From assembly GCF_003073045.1 (NCBI RefSeq), contig NC_037603.1, positions 17,924,192 to 17,988,191 on the forward strand: 64,000 bases of DNA, in the 5' to 3' direction. A model generated the notes under the pieces. The model ran no database searches. It saw nothing but the letters and a program-made list of their open reading frames with translations, and was not told where the DNA came from. The stretch's first letter is position 1. Each line of letters starts with the position of its first letter. Source of the stretch: Pomacea canaliculata (taxonomy: Eukaryota; Mollusca; Gastropoda; Architaenioglossa; Ampullariidae). The translations under genes were made by a program, and so were the position numbers. This document shows positions 1 through 10,388 of the stretch, piece by piece.

Positions 1-640
1 GATTAGGAACGAGAAGAAGAAGAATGACAATTATATAAATGTGTGTTATTTTATATAAGGTTATTTGACACTGATTATACTGAATAGAACGCTCACCATC
101 TATATTGTGGGTCAGAATCACTTCCGAAAATCTTAACCTGCGAAACCACTTAATTTCTTAGAACAAAAACAAGAAAGGTAAAATAAATAACATCTGTTCC
201 TGTTCAGAAAGAGCAATATGGCATACAATCTAGGTGGATCTCGGGAAGGTATAGTAGTGTAATCACACTAGTGAAACCATTTTGCAATATCATGTTACTC
301 TCAGCTCTTGTTCTTGTTATTTGGTTCCTTTTTGTGTTTTCTGTATTTGATTTTATTCTTCATTGATTACAATTGTTGATTCTTTTATAGCTCATATGTT
401 ATTTGTGTCCCTCATATGGTGTTCAAGATGTGCTTTCCTGGAACCGATGATAGTATTTTCCTGGAATGAAAGTCTGTTTCATCACTGTTAATTAAGTGTA
501 CTTAAGACTTTGCACATCTTCTACCGTCTTATTGCCAAGGATGTAAGGGCATGTTGATGTTTCCTCCTATCAAAGACCAATATTTCGTATAATGTCCAAA
601 TCTTCTTTTTATTACTATTATTTATAAACTGCGATTAATA

Positions 641-705
641 ATAATAAGTAGGAATTTATAAAGCGCAACATCTCAGCCAAAGGCTGACTCATTGCGCTGA
701 ACAAG
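641..705 (+). repeat. Dispersed repeat tail, copy 1
   Basis: A short block contains tttataaagcgca and, about 35 bases later, gctgactcattgcgctga. Related blocks occur near 25672-25730 and 60499-60570 with the same order of motifs. Such blocks are typical of ends of dispersed invertebrate repeats. The family is not identified. Confidence 0.5.
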
Positions 706-928
706 ATCACAAAATAGTAACAAATATGTAGAACAAGATCACAAAAAAATAAGTAACAAAGATATACAACAAGTTAACAAAAAAGTAACAAAGATGCAGA
801 ACAAAATCACAAGATAATAACAAAGATGTAGAACAAAATCACAAGATAGTAACAAAGACGTAGAACAAAATCACAAGATAGTAACAAAGACGTAGAACAA
901 AATCACAAGATAGTAACAAAGATGTAGA
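698..928 (+). repeat. 32-bp tandem repeat (minisatellite)
   Basis: The unit begins gaacaaaatcacaagatagt and ends with aacaaagacgta. Four well-matched copies start at 799, 831, 863 and 895, exactly 32 bases apart. More degenerate copies precede them from about 698. The array abuts the dispersed repeat tail, so it may be part of that element. Confidence 0.8.
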
Positions 929-3576
929 AGGAAGAACAACGCGAGGACTCACTGCGATCTGGCAGTAAAGGGCGATAACTGTAGATGTAACGGCAACGAC
1001 TCGACCAGAGAATAAGGTCAGTGACATCAGGAGAATACTGGGAAGATACTGAGTAATCTTGAGAATATGAAGAAATGTTATCACATGAAACTGCAAAAGG
1101 GTGATCATCACTTCAGTTTATTCAATGCAGCTCAAGGTCGCTGCCGAAGCGAGTGAAGCGGGCGGAGTGGAAACCAGCCGATAGATCCAAACAGTTCGCA
1201 CTTCAAAATAACATTTTATATACATTATATATACAGTCCTGTTGAGAACCAGAAGAGGAAGAAAACGCAGCAGAAGCCCACGTAAACATGAAGATCCAAC
1301 ATTTTTATCCAAATCGAAGCACGACCACAAAACAAAATCAAAGAGAGCCGATCATCTCAGCCTGTTAGGAGAAGGGACAGAACTCTCATTTACAAACACA
1401 TCAAAGGGACAACTCTGTCCTCCTCTAACTCAGTTTATTGTATTTCAACTCAGTAGCATTGTAGCGAGCTTAGACACATAATTTACTTAAGAAACATGCG
1501 CCTGCAGATTAAACCTTTTTTGAATCTGTGTTCGGTTAAGAGAGGACGTTGCAGTGTACAAAGATTATCTTGTAAATATAGTCTAACTACTCTGCTCAGC
1601 AACAACTGTGACAAGAGTCAGAGACATGAGTGTGTGTGCATGTGCGTACATACATAATTTTTCATATTCAAACGCCGTTCACATCAACGTATGCAAAAGT
1701 TTGCACGTGTGCTGTCAGATAGTCTTCGACTCAGTTCCATAATTAGCTACTAATTGTCCTTTGTCTGTGTCCTCGTTGATTGAACTTGACACTTCAGAGC
1801 CCTCACGATCTGTGTGCTCACGTGACGTCTCTAACGACCGCGGCTTGGCTAACGACATGGTCGATGCTTTGCTGCTGCACCAGGGACTGCAATGTCGGCC
1901 AGGTGGCTGCCTTTTATTGTGTCTTCATGCAATGCCATGTGTACTGCGAAAAGACCAGAGTCACAATCTGAGGCAATGTAAGACCGACTGAAAAGCTTTA
2001 AGAGAAAGAGACAATCTAAGGTAACACTCAAACAATCTAAGCAGTCAAAGGTTAAATCAAATTAATGCAAGGTTGAGACAGAAGTAACCCAAGAACAGAA
2101 CTGAGACCATCTCAAGGAAACAAAAATGGAGATAATCAAGGCAATGAAGGTCTAAGACTCAAATAATTAAGTTATACTGAGATAGTCGTAAACTTGAGAC
2201 TGACACATTCTCGATCATGGACCAAGACTTCAATAAAGGCAGACAATAAACAGAAAATCGAGTTTACCCGATCCGTACATCTCAGTGTCCAGTATGTCGT
2301 TCTTGTGTCAAACTAAGCCTGCAATAGGTCCTTGCCATCGACATGACCACATTAAATCATGGATAGAGATGACGATCCTATGATTCTGAACATGAAAACC
2401 AAATCAGAGATTGGTACAAATATCACGTGACCAAATATACTTTGCCATGATATTCTTAAAAGAGTACCTTTTATATTTAAAACTGGTGACAAAGTGTAGA
2501 ATAAAAGTTCTTTTCTGTTAAGGTAAGTAGAAAGGCCATAAAACACTAAAATTGATATATATGCTGTATGTATGGGAGGGGTTCAGTCTTTTAGTTTTCA
2601 GAAAACACTTAAGATGGAGAAAAAATTCGCCTTGTGCCTTCCTTGCATGCTGCCATGATCACGTTCATCGTTGTCGCAGAAACACAAATAGCAGCTCACC
2701 TGCGTGACTCCAGACGGTAAATGTTGTGCGTGACACGAGATTAATTTCGCTCTCAGCCTAATGAGGTCCTGGCTTCTTAAAAAGCAAACTTTCTGGCGAG
2801 AAAAAGCGACGCCCTGTTTGCTGAAGTGCTATTGTTTCAACACCTGAACAAACACGTTTCTGAAGGTGAAGGGACATTGCCGGTAGTGTCCCAGTCTTCG
2901 ACATCAGGTGACGTGGCAAGAATATGAAAACACTCTCTCTCTCTCTGTCACTCACACACTCTCTCTCTCACGGACATACCCACTCTGTCTATTTTTCTTT
3001 GAAGTGTGTTGTCCATACGAAGCCATCAATTTAACGGGAAACCTTGAGATGAGAACAATCATGAAATGACAGCAAATGTACAAGAACATAAATGGCAGAC
3101 AAAGTAGATACAGGGGAGGAGAGAGCGCGCGTGCGAGCATGCACTTCCTTACAGTACGGGTTGCAATAAATGTTCAGAGATGTCGCTGTCATAATTCTGT
3201 CTATCCTGTATGTCTTTGGGATGAAACACAAGGATTCTTTTGTATCGTCTTAATCCGCGAAGACACAGAGGGCGCTATGTTTCGCAAAAGTGGAGCGTGG
3301 TGAAGACTTAGGCTTGAAACGTTTTCTTCATTTGCTCCATCGGACAAGAATCAAATCGTTGTCTTTTACAACAGGCAGTAGACTTGTCAACAACAACAAC
3401 AAAAAGAAGTCTGAATTATGGACATTCTCTTTAACCTTAGCTTCTCTCAATATCGTGCGAAAATTAACTTTTGCTTGAAATATATTGTAATTGAGAATTG
3501 TTTTTTATTTTTACAATTTCGAGTTTGAAAATTTAAAATATTTGTACAAAGACATATACATATATATTCGTGTAAC

Positions 3577-4237
3577 ATGACCACGGTTGTAGTCTACCGC
3601 TTGTCAGCTTTGACAATCTTCTGCGCTCTACTTCTTTTTTGGAAAAGAATGGTCTTAGTATCAGGTCTTTCTGCTACTTCAGTTTCTCTGGAAAACGATT
3701 CGCTAACAGTGTCCGAACTCAGCCCAAAAAACCTCGGCGTTCAGACCACTCAAGCCAGCAACAGCTACGAAAGTCAGTCAGACAAACGAACCTCGGCAAG
3801 TTATCTGCTCCTGTCAACGGAGAACCTGACAATCTGTCAGGACACTCAGAGTGGTCTCGCTTTCACGACAGACGGCGCCATTATCCTCGTCGACCACAAG
3901 GTGGCACCAGGCAACGCTTCTGTGAGTAAGGACGAGCGTCAGTGTGCGATCAGAGTGACCGTTCCTGCGGGTCAGGTGGTTCACTTTCAGGCGGTGGAGA
4001 TGGACATGCCGTGCGAAACGAGTTCCCTGCGCGTGCTGGACCAAAAGAACAGCGCCGTGCTGGTGTCCGCCTGCGGGGTCAGTAAGACGCTGCGTGACGT
4101 CTTCAGCTTCAGCCACCACGTGACGATGGAGCTGAAGTATATCGTGGGGACATCCTTCTCGCTGAGATGTGACGTCACGGGGGCGCAACCGTCTGCGAGG
4201 CCGCAGCTGGAAGTGCACTATATGTCGCCGACTAAAG
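3577..4237 (+). CDS. Receptor exon 1: leader and first CUB-like domain
   Basis: It starts at ATG 3577 and ends at donor AAAG|GTAAAT in phase 1. The first 30 residues are hydrophobic around LTIFCALLLFW, consistent with a signal peptide or anchor. Paired cysteines (CQDTQSG, CAIRV, CETSS, ACGVS) and the alternating hydrophobic pattern suggest a CUB-like fold, with no clear calcium motif. A non-coding upstream exon cannot be excluded. Confidence 0.8.
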
Positions 4238-7200
4238 GTAAATGCGTTAGTTATCTTTAGGAATTTTAGCCTTTTAACCTTAGCAGCTGTAGCCTGTTAA
4301 GCTTGTTTGTGAGCCGCAGACACTAAACCTTCACCCTGTGCTACCCTTTACCCCTTTTGACAGGTTTCATCCAAACTCCTGGCTGGAACGGCACGGCTTT
4401 GTATCCCGTCCTCATGGACAGCTTGATTGACCTCGAGGTACCCAAAGGTCACATGACCATGCTCAGCGTCCATCACCTTGACATTGACGCCAAGTCCATC
4501 AAGTGTGACACGGACAAGCTGACCGTCTTCACGACATCCCCTGCGAAGACCCCGCTGTGGACTCTGTGCTACGTCTTCAACCAAGACCCAGTCACGATCC
4601 AAACCTCCGAACTGCACGTGCGCTTCGTCAGCGACTTCCAGACCTCAGGCACTGGCTTCAGGCTCGTCTTCTCCTACCACCAGCCATCCACCTTGCCCAG
4701 AAAGATGCTGTGGAACAAATGGAACTGTTCGGGAACGCACTGGCCAGACTTTCAGCAGCACTTCCCGTGCGATCTTCAATCGCAGTGTCTAGGGGGCGAG
4801 GACGAGCTGGACTGCCCGTACACTGCGAGGGACTGCGGCCTGGGAGCTGTCACTGCGAGTGGCAAATGCTACTTCTACGTCATCGCCAACCACTCGCTGA
4901 CCTGGTACGACGCGTCCACCGACTGCTTGACACGTGGCGCCACCTTGGTCAGCCTCAACACCCCGGAGGAGTGGCGTGACGTCATGAGTCTCCTTCAGCT
5001 GAGGCGCGGGTTGCGGGCGTACATTGGCCTGCAGTCTTCCACCTTCACGGAATCCCACTTGTAAGTTCGAATGTTTTATGTTTAATGTGTTTGATTATCA
5101 CCAAAACTATTGTACACACGCGTGTATGTGTCCCAGGACCACTAGAGTCTTTAGTTTCTGAATGCCAGACATTTTTGTGTTTTAAAAATTGATATTATGG
5201 CATTGTAATTGTAAATGGTTGTTTTCAGCTTGCTGTTTTTGTACTTTTGTTTTGTTTTAAATTGTTGAAAACTATCGTCTGTCCTGTGTTCTATTTAAAC
5301 AACTCATATATAAATCCCTGATGTAACTAGCAAACTTTTCTGCTAGCTACTCAAATACTCACCTTCGTTCTCCAAATTTTGTTATCCCTTATGCACTTAC
5401 AACTTATCAGGAAAACTTGCGGTTCGTTTGTAGTCCTGTAAGCACGGCGATATTAAGCTTGCTTCTTTATGGGCAAGACTTTATAAATTCTTTGACTGTT
5501 AACTAGTATTGTCGTTTCTTTGCCATAAAATGAAAACAAAATATTAGCATAACTCAACACTACTCTCCCATTTTATGTGTATAATTTATTGTCAGATACT
5601 TCTACTACTTTCTTGTTCACACACTGAGTTCAGTTTACAAATTTTTCAAACTTGTTCTTGTTTTTCAATAAACTGGTATGTATTTGTTTGCGCTCACATT
5701 TCACATACCTGTTCCACTATTTAACCCCTACTACTATTTCTGCATCGATCTGTTTGAAGTTACAAGAGGAGCTGGCAGTGGGCAGACGGTACTATGGCCT
5801 ACTTCGTCAAAATCTTCGGGATGACCAGAAGGCCTGCGTGCGCGACCCTTCGTCGCTTCGAAAATGAACCCGTCGTGGACCTCCCGACCCTCTGGCCAGG
5901 CGCCTGCGACGAGCAGGGATTCTTCCACTACATGTGCGAGGCCCAGGATGAGGCTGCTCTTCCGGTGCCTTTCGAGGACAAGTCATTTTTGGTTACCGGA
6001 AATCCACTATCGGTAAGGCATGTTTCGAACGTCAATCTCCACCTGTGTCCCGAGGGTCACGTCACGCGAGATTTCCTGTCATGTGACCTGCGCAGCGACT
6101 GCTGGGGTACGGGCTATGCGTCTGCTTACACGTGCACGGCTCTGATGATGCCACTTCCGCCAATGTATGAGTGCGGGAACGAACTGGAGCGCGTGCCGTA
6201 TACCCTAGTATGCGACCATCGGCGAGACTGCAACGACGGAACGGATGAAGATTTTTGTGTTTTTCCGCCATGTACCCTGGACAAGCCAAGGAACTGTGGC
6301 AACCAGCAGGTAAGGGATGTCTTGTACTTTAGGCATATCAAGTGCAACAAGACCTTAAGAGTAAGCCTCATGGTTAATGCGAGTTATTGCAAATGTGATA
6401 AATATAAACAGTTCAATTGTAAAAAAGCCCAAGATTAATTAATGTAAGAACATCACTTGTAGTGTAAACGTGCCATTTTCCGGTTAGCATTACCCTGTGT
6501 TCTTGCAGTGTATATCTCTCTACGAGTGGTGCGACGGCCAAGAACAATGTGTGAACCAAGCCGACGAGCAACTCTGCTACGGAGAGAAGATGGAGGACAT
6601 CGCCAGCCTCCCCCCACCCGCCATCTTGGACTTTGCTACCAACGGCACCTTTGTTGTTCGGCCACTCAGCGTCGCCCAAAGCGCGAGCGGGAACGAGACC
6701 CAGTGTCCAGGGACGCATTTCCGGTGTCCGGGTAAGGTCGACTACTACTGCCTCCCCATTTACCTCCGGTGTAACAAGGCGTTCGACTGCCCCGGCAGAG
6801 AAGATGAAGCGGACTGCGACACGTACGTGTGTCCAGGTCTTTACCGCTGCCGTGACTCCAACATCTGTTTGCAGGTGAGCGACGTGTGCGACAGCGTGTA
6901 CCACTGCCCGCAGGGCGATGACGAACTGGCGTGTGCGGTCAGCTGTCCCAAGAACTGTACATGCATCGGACTCGCTTTTTTCTGCTCTGATGCGGCCATG
7001 TTGGAGCCGTTTGCGGACTTGCGCTTCTTAAGGATACGTGGGGCGGGAGTCTCTCTGGGTAGCTTACGATACAACTCGATGCTGGTTTATCTAGACCTTG
7101 CGCAGTGCGATCTCACTCACCTGGACACTGTTCGTCTCCCCAATCTTCAGATCCTGGACCTGAGCCAAAACTTGCTGACATCAGTAAGCGGAGAGTTCCT

Positions 7201-8568
7201 GACGAGTCTGCAGAATCTTCGACAGCTCTTCCTCAGCAACAACCCCCTTATCTACCCCTTCTTCTCCGGTCTCTTCTCTCACAGTCTTCATATCCTTGAC
7301 CTCTCCGGCGTACAGGTCACTGAACTTAGCTCTAACACGTTGGCCGGCTTTCCTCACCTGCGTCACCTGAATTCTCCAACAGCGGGGTGGAATTCGTGCT
7401 AGGAGAAGGCTTCAAGCCGTTCAAAGAGCTTCGTTTGCTGGACATGCGTGGTTGCCCAGTCATCGCCTTTCCGCCAGACATGTTCTCGGGGCTGGTCAGG
7501 CTGCAGACCGTCTTTGCCGACAACTTTAAGTTGTGTTGTCCGGCTATCCTACCCGCGGATTTTAACGTCCAAAGCTGCCAGGCTCCCTCCGATCATCTCT
7601 CTTCCTGTGATGCCCTCCTTCGCTCGCCCCTCTACCGAGTGTTTCTGGCATCCTTCGCCGCGCTGGCCCTCGTGGGCAATCTGTCTGCCCTAGCCTACCG
7701 ACTGCTTCTTCGCAAGGAGAAGAACGATCTTGGTTACGATGTCTTCGTCACCAACCTGTGCGTATCGGACTTCCTCATGGGAGTGTACCTGTCGGTGGTG
7801 GGGGTGGCCGACCGTGTCTACATGGGAGAGTATTTCCGGCACGAGTCGGATTGGAAGGAGGGTATCGTCTGCAAATTCGCCGGCTTCACCTCGTTCCTGT
7901 CAAGCGAGGTGTCGGCTCTGCTTGTCTGCCTCATCACCCTCGACCGCGTCCTCGTGCTCCGTTTCCCGTTCAGCACTCTGAGGTTCCGGAAGCGATCTGC
8001 GCAGATCGCGTGCGCCGTGGCCTGGCTGGCAGGTGCTCTGCTGGCTCTCGTTCCCCTACTTCCGGTCACGTCTCACTGGCAGTTCTACGCCCGGACCGGC
8101 ATGTGCGTTCCGCTGCCCGTCACGCGGAATAACTCCTCTGTCTACGACTACACCTTCCGTGTCCTGATAGTCCTAAACTTCTTTCTCTTCTTCGCCATTG
8201 CTGCCGGACAAGCCGCCATCTTTTGGTCAGTTAGGATCAACAGCATGTCCGCTACAGACACCACCAAGAAGGGGACCGACCTGACTCTGGCACGAAGGCT
8301 CATAACGATCGCCATATTCGATTTCGCGTGTTGGTTTCCGATTGGTTTGATGGGGTTCATGACCTCCACTGGCGTACCGGTCGCCAGCGATGTACATGTG
8401 ACCTTGGCTATCTTTGTTCTTCCCCTCAAGCCTGCCCTCAACCCCTTTATATACACAATAAATGTTATCATGGAAAAGAGGAGGCAGGAAAAGGAAGAGC
8501 AGAGAAGAAAGATTTTACTGGCTCAAGCCAAGATCAGAGATGCTACCACCCGACCTGCGCAACGATGA
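3577..8568 (+). CDS. Composite GPCR: CUB, LDL-A, C-type lectin, LRR and 7TM domains
   Basis: This is a rhodopsin-like receptor of the leucine-rich-repeat group, nearest in plan to Lymnaea GRL101 and the relaxin receptors (RXFP). The exons are 3577-4237, 4364-5060, 5769-6309 and 6509-8568. With one missing base restored near 7372 they give 3960 bases, about 1319 residues. The order is: hydrophobic leader; two CUB-like domains (about 75-330); an LDL-A module (about 339-371); a C-type lectin domain (about 376-510, containing WQWADGT); further LDL-A modules up to about 755; a CPKNCTC cap with leucine-rich repeats; a CCP hinge; and seven membrane helices (about 1008-1290). Receptor hallmarks seen are TLDRVLVLRFPF after helix 3 and NPFIY in helix 7. 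The ligand is unknown. The LDL-A and lectin modules would be extracellular. The start is the first Met before a hydrophobic stretch. The frameshift means either a broken gene or an assembly error. Confidence 0.88.
4364..5060 (+). CDS. Receptor exon 2: second CUB-like, LDL-A, start of lectin domain
   Basis: The acceptor is TTTTGACAG|GT and the donor is CACTT|GTAAGT, phase 1 in and phase 2 out. It encodes a CUB-like unit opening GFIQTPGWNG, then an LDL-A module ending in GGEDELDC with the acidic calcium-binding pattern. The first half of a C-type lectin domain follows (GKCYFYV, LTWYDASTDC, AYIGLQ). The lectin domain is split by the next intron. Confidence 0.88.
5769..6309 (+). CDS. Receptor exon 3: rest of lectin domain and LDL-A modules
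   Basis: I placed the acceptor at ACAAGAG|G because this restores phase 2 and reads straight into SWQWADGTMAYF, the expected core of the lectin fold. The nearer AG at 5765-5766 breaks the frame. LDL-A-like units follow, the clearest with CDHRRDCNDGTDEDFC. The donor is CAG|GTAAGG in phase 0, which cuts the next LDL-A module. The pyrimidine tract before the acceptor is weak. Confidence 0.78.
6509..8568 (+). CDS. Receptor exon 4: LDL-A modules, LRRs and 7TM domain (1-bp frameshift)
   Basis: The acceptor is TTCTTGCAG. The exon completes one LDL-A (CDGQEQCVNQADEQLC) and adds two more. It then encodes the CPKNCTC cap, leucine-rich repeats such as LPNLQILDLSQNLL, the cysteine hinge and all seven helices, with the stop at 8566-8568. 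At about 7370-7377 the frame changes inside a repeat reading HLRHLN. One base is missing relative to the LNLS repeat consensus, and the downstream frame then stays open to the end. The C-terminal tail is short and basic. Confidence 0.88.
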
Positions 8569-10234
8569 AACAAACATTGCAGAGTTACTGCAACCTACGA
8601 CGACTCATCAAAGATGCCGAACAAAAATTACAAAATTAATATTTTATTTCTAACGAGCAGACACCGTTTTCATTGAGGGAGGATTTCTAAGATGCATGAA
8701 CATAAATATTGGAACAGGGTGACATACAGTCTCTCAAATTCTCGCTGAAGCATAACAGTTTAAAAAGTATTCTTTAAGCCAAATGATGTTTATTCCAGAA
8801 GTACAAAAAATGAACGAACCAGTACAGAGCCAAATGTTTAGCGACGGTTTGACTCTCTGCTTTAATGTTTAATCTACTAATGTCTCTATCACATGAGCAA
8901 CTTGTAGAAAATCAGGGTGTGACAGTAGCTAAATCTCACCTAGATAAGATTTTATTCGGTTTATGTATTATTTGTTGTCTTTTCTCCCCTACCTTTATAA
9001 TAAAGTCTAATTGAAATTAAAGTCTACCTTTCTGCTTGTAATGTTGTCATGAAATAATCTGTTATGTATTTTGAGGATTATTTAAGGATCCATGCAGTAA
9101 CTGTTTCTAGAATTTTAACACATATACGTCTAGAAGGGACTAGTCAAGTTATCTCGCTAAGAATTAGAGTTAAAAAATTACAACAACTGATTACAAACCG
9201 ACTACTCATGGACTTCTGTATTGAAATTTGACTTCTTAGGGTTATCCATTCACGGTCTTAGCAGGTGTTCATTAGGTACATTGGTAAACTGATAGACGCA
9301 CAGGCAGTGCTCTATGTGAAGGAATTCCCAATACTTATATTCGATGTGCCAATGGCTACTAAAGAAAAGTTTCAATAAATGGGTTTTCCCCCGGCCCCTA
9401 AGGTAAAAAAAAAAATAATACACATACTAAATGAGATGACAAGATTATTTGTGAATACAAATGTCGGCGTACTCATAGACACTTTTATTCTGCATGCTGA
9501 TCTGACAACATTTCAAAAATATTTCAGCAAATATTTCAGCAAAGAGATAAGTAACACACTCACAATCAGAAAAAAAAATTCACAAAACCATCCATATCAC
9601 ATTAAGTGCGAACCAAACTTCGACTGAAGCTTAGCGTTGGCAGTGATAGATGACTAAACTTTTGGCACATGCTGGGAAACAACGCAGAATGCACGTTGAA
9701 AATCAACTGTATTCTTAGTATATTCATCATGATACACAAGGTCCGTGAGCACAAAAATTTTGAATGATGCCTAAAACACGGAATCAGGTACAAAAAATAG
9801 TATTAACAGTAATAATAATAACCCATTAAGTAAAAGAAACACGTAGCACCACTTGAAATAACGCAGTAAGCCAAAAATAGACAGTCAAAAAAAAAAACAT
9901 CCAGGGTTAACTGTATGGACTTGAACATGGCAGCTAATTTAAGGATGCATCATACGTCTCATACTAAACAAATACATACTTCCGCGGTATAGAAACAAGC
10001 AGTAATCTCCTATACATATATACACACGATTCCCTCCCCCTTCCCACAACTTACCGCCCTTCCCGAGACCCTGAAAGAAGTTATTGCTGCTTCTCATGTG
10101 TAGAATTAGTGTTACTGACAAGTGGTGGTGGAAATTTGAAGCGCTCTTCGTGTAGATAATAACTGCTGCATCACGGATTATCCCTCTTGCCCGCGCGGAC
10201 TCTGTGATGTTGACCCTGACATGGCGGCTGGCGC
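8569..10234. other. Convergent intergenic space with two 3' UTRs
   Basis: The receptor (+) and the collagen alpha1 gene (-) point toward each other here. No coding exon is recognisable. On the minus strand the first AATAAA downstream of the collagen stop reads from 9489 to 9484, which would give a 3' UTR of about 750 bases. The space is AT-rich with short A-runs. Confidence 0.55.
8999..9004 (+). promoter_or_regulatory. Candidate poly(A) signal of the receptor gene
   Basis: This is the first canonical AATAAA on the plus strand after the receptor stop, about 430 bases downstream. A second lies at about 9374. Either could end the transcript. Confidence 0.45.
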
Positions 10235-10388
10235 TCACTTCACCATCCTAAAGAACGCTGGGCCTGTTCCGAAGTCTTTGATGCACACCTGACACCTGCT
10301 GATACGTCTCCTCAGATCGCCCGCTTTGAGAGTTTCTGACAAAGGTCGTCTGAACTGGTCGGCTCTTTCGATGGTTGTCATCCAGAAG
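10235..10388 (-). CDS. COL4A1: Collagen alpha1 exon 42: NC1 end and stop
   Basis: The acceptor is CCCTAACAG|C in phase 2. It encodes [19 protein letters not shown] and SRCQVC, then a 15-residue tail and TGA at 10237-10235. Lys1739 (10327-10325) aligns with human NC1 Lys211, the lysine of the sulfilimine crosslink. Human alpha1 has only four residues after the last cysteine. Confidence 0.95.

Larger units (their letters stand above)
1..3576. other. Upstream intergenic DNA, no gene recognised
   Basis: I find no convincing protein-coding exon here. The short open frames are unrelated to one another, lack splice context and match no family I know. The stretch holds a dispersed repeat tail and a 32-bp minisatellite between about 641 and 928, listed separately. 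It also has a CT-rich microsatellite at about 2933-2971 and AT-rich DNA with TATA-like sequence at 3550-3575, just before the receptor start codon. The receptor promoter should lie at the right-hand end, but I cannot point to a defined element. Confidence 0.6.

Noticed and set aside
698..928. CRISPR-like regularly spaced repeats
   Set aside because: The 32-bp units are contiguous with no unique spacers, in a eukaryotic genome. It is a minisatellite.
5652..5867. Alternative start of receptor exon 3 or a separate small gene
   Set aside because: The frame there conflicts with the lectin-domain frame that continues to 6309. It is a shadow across the intron end.
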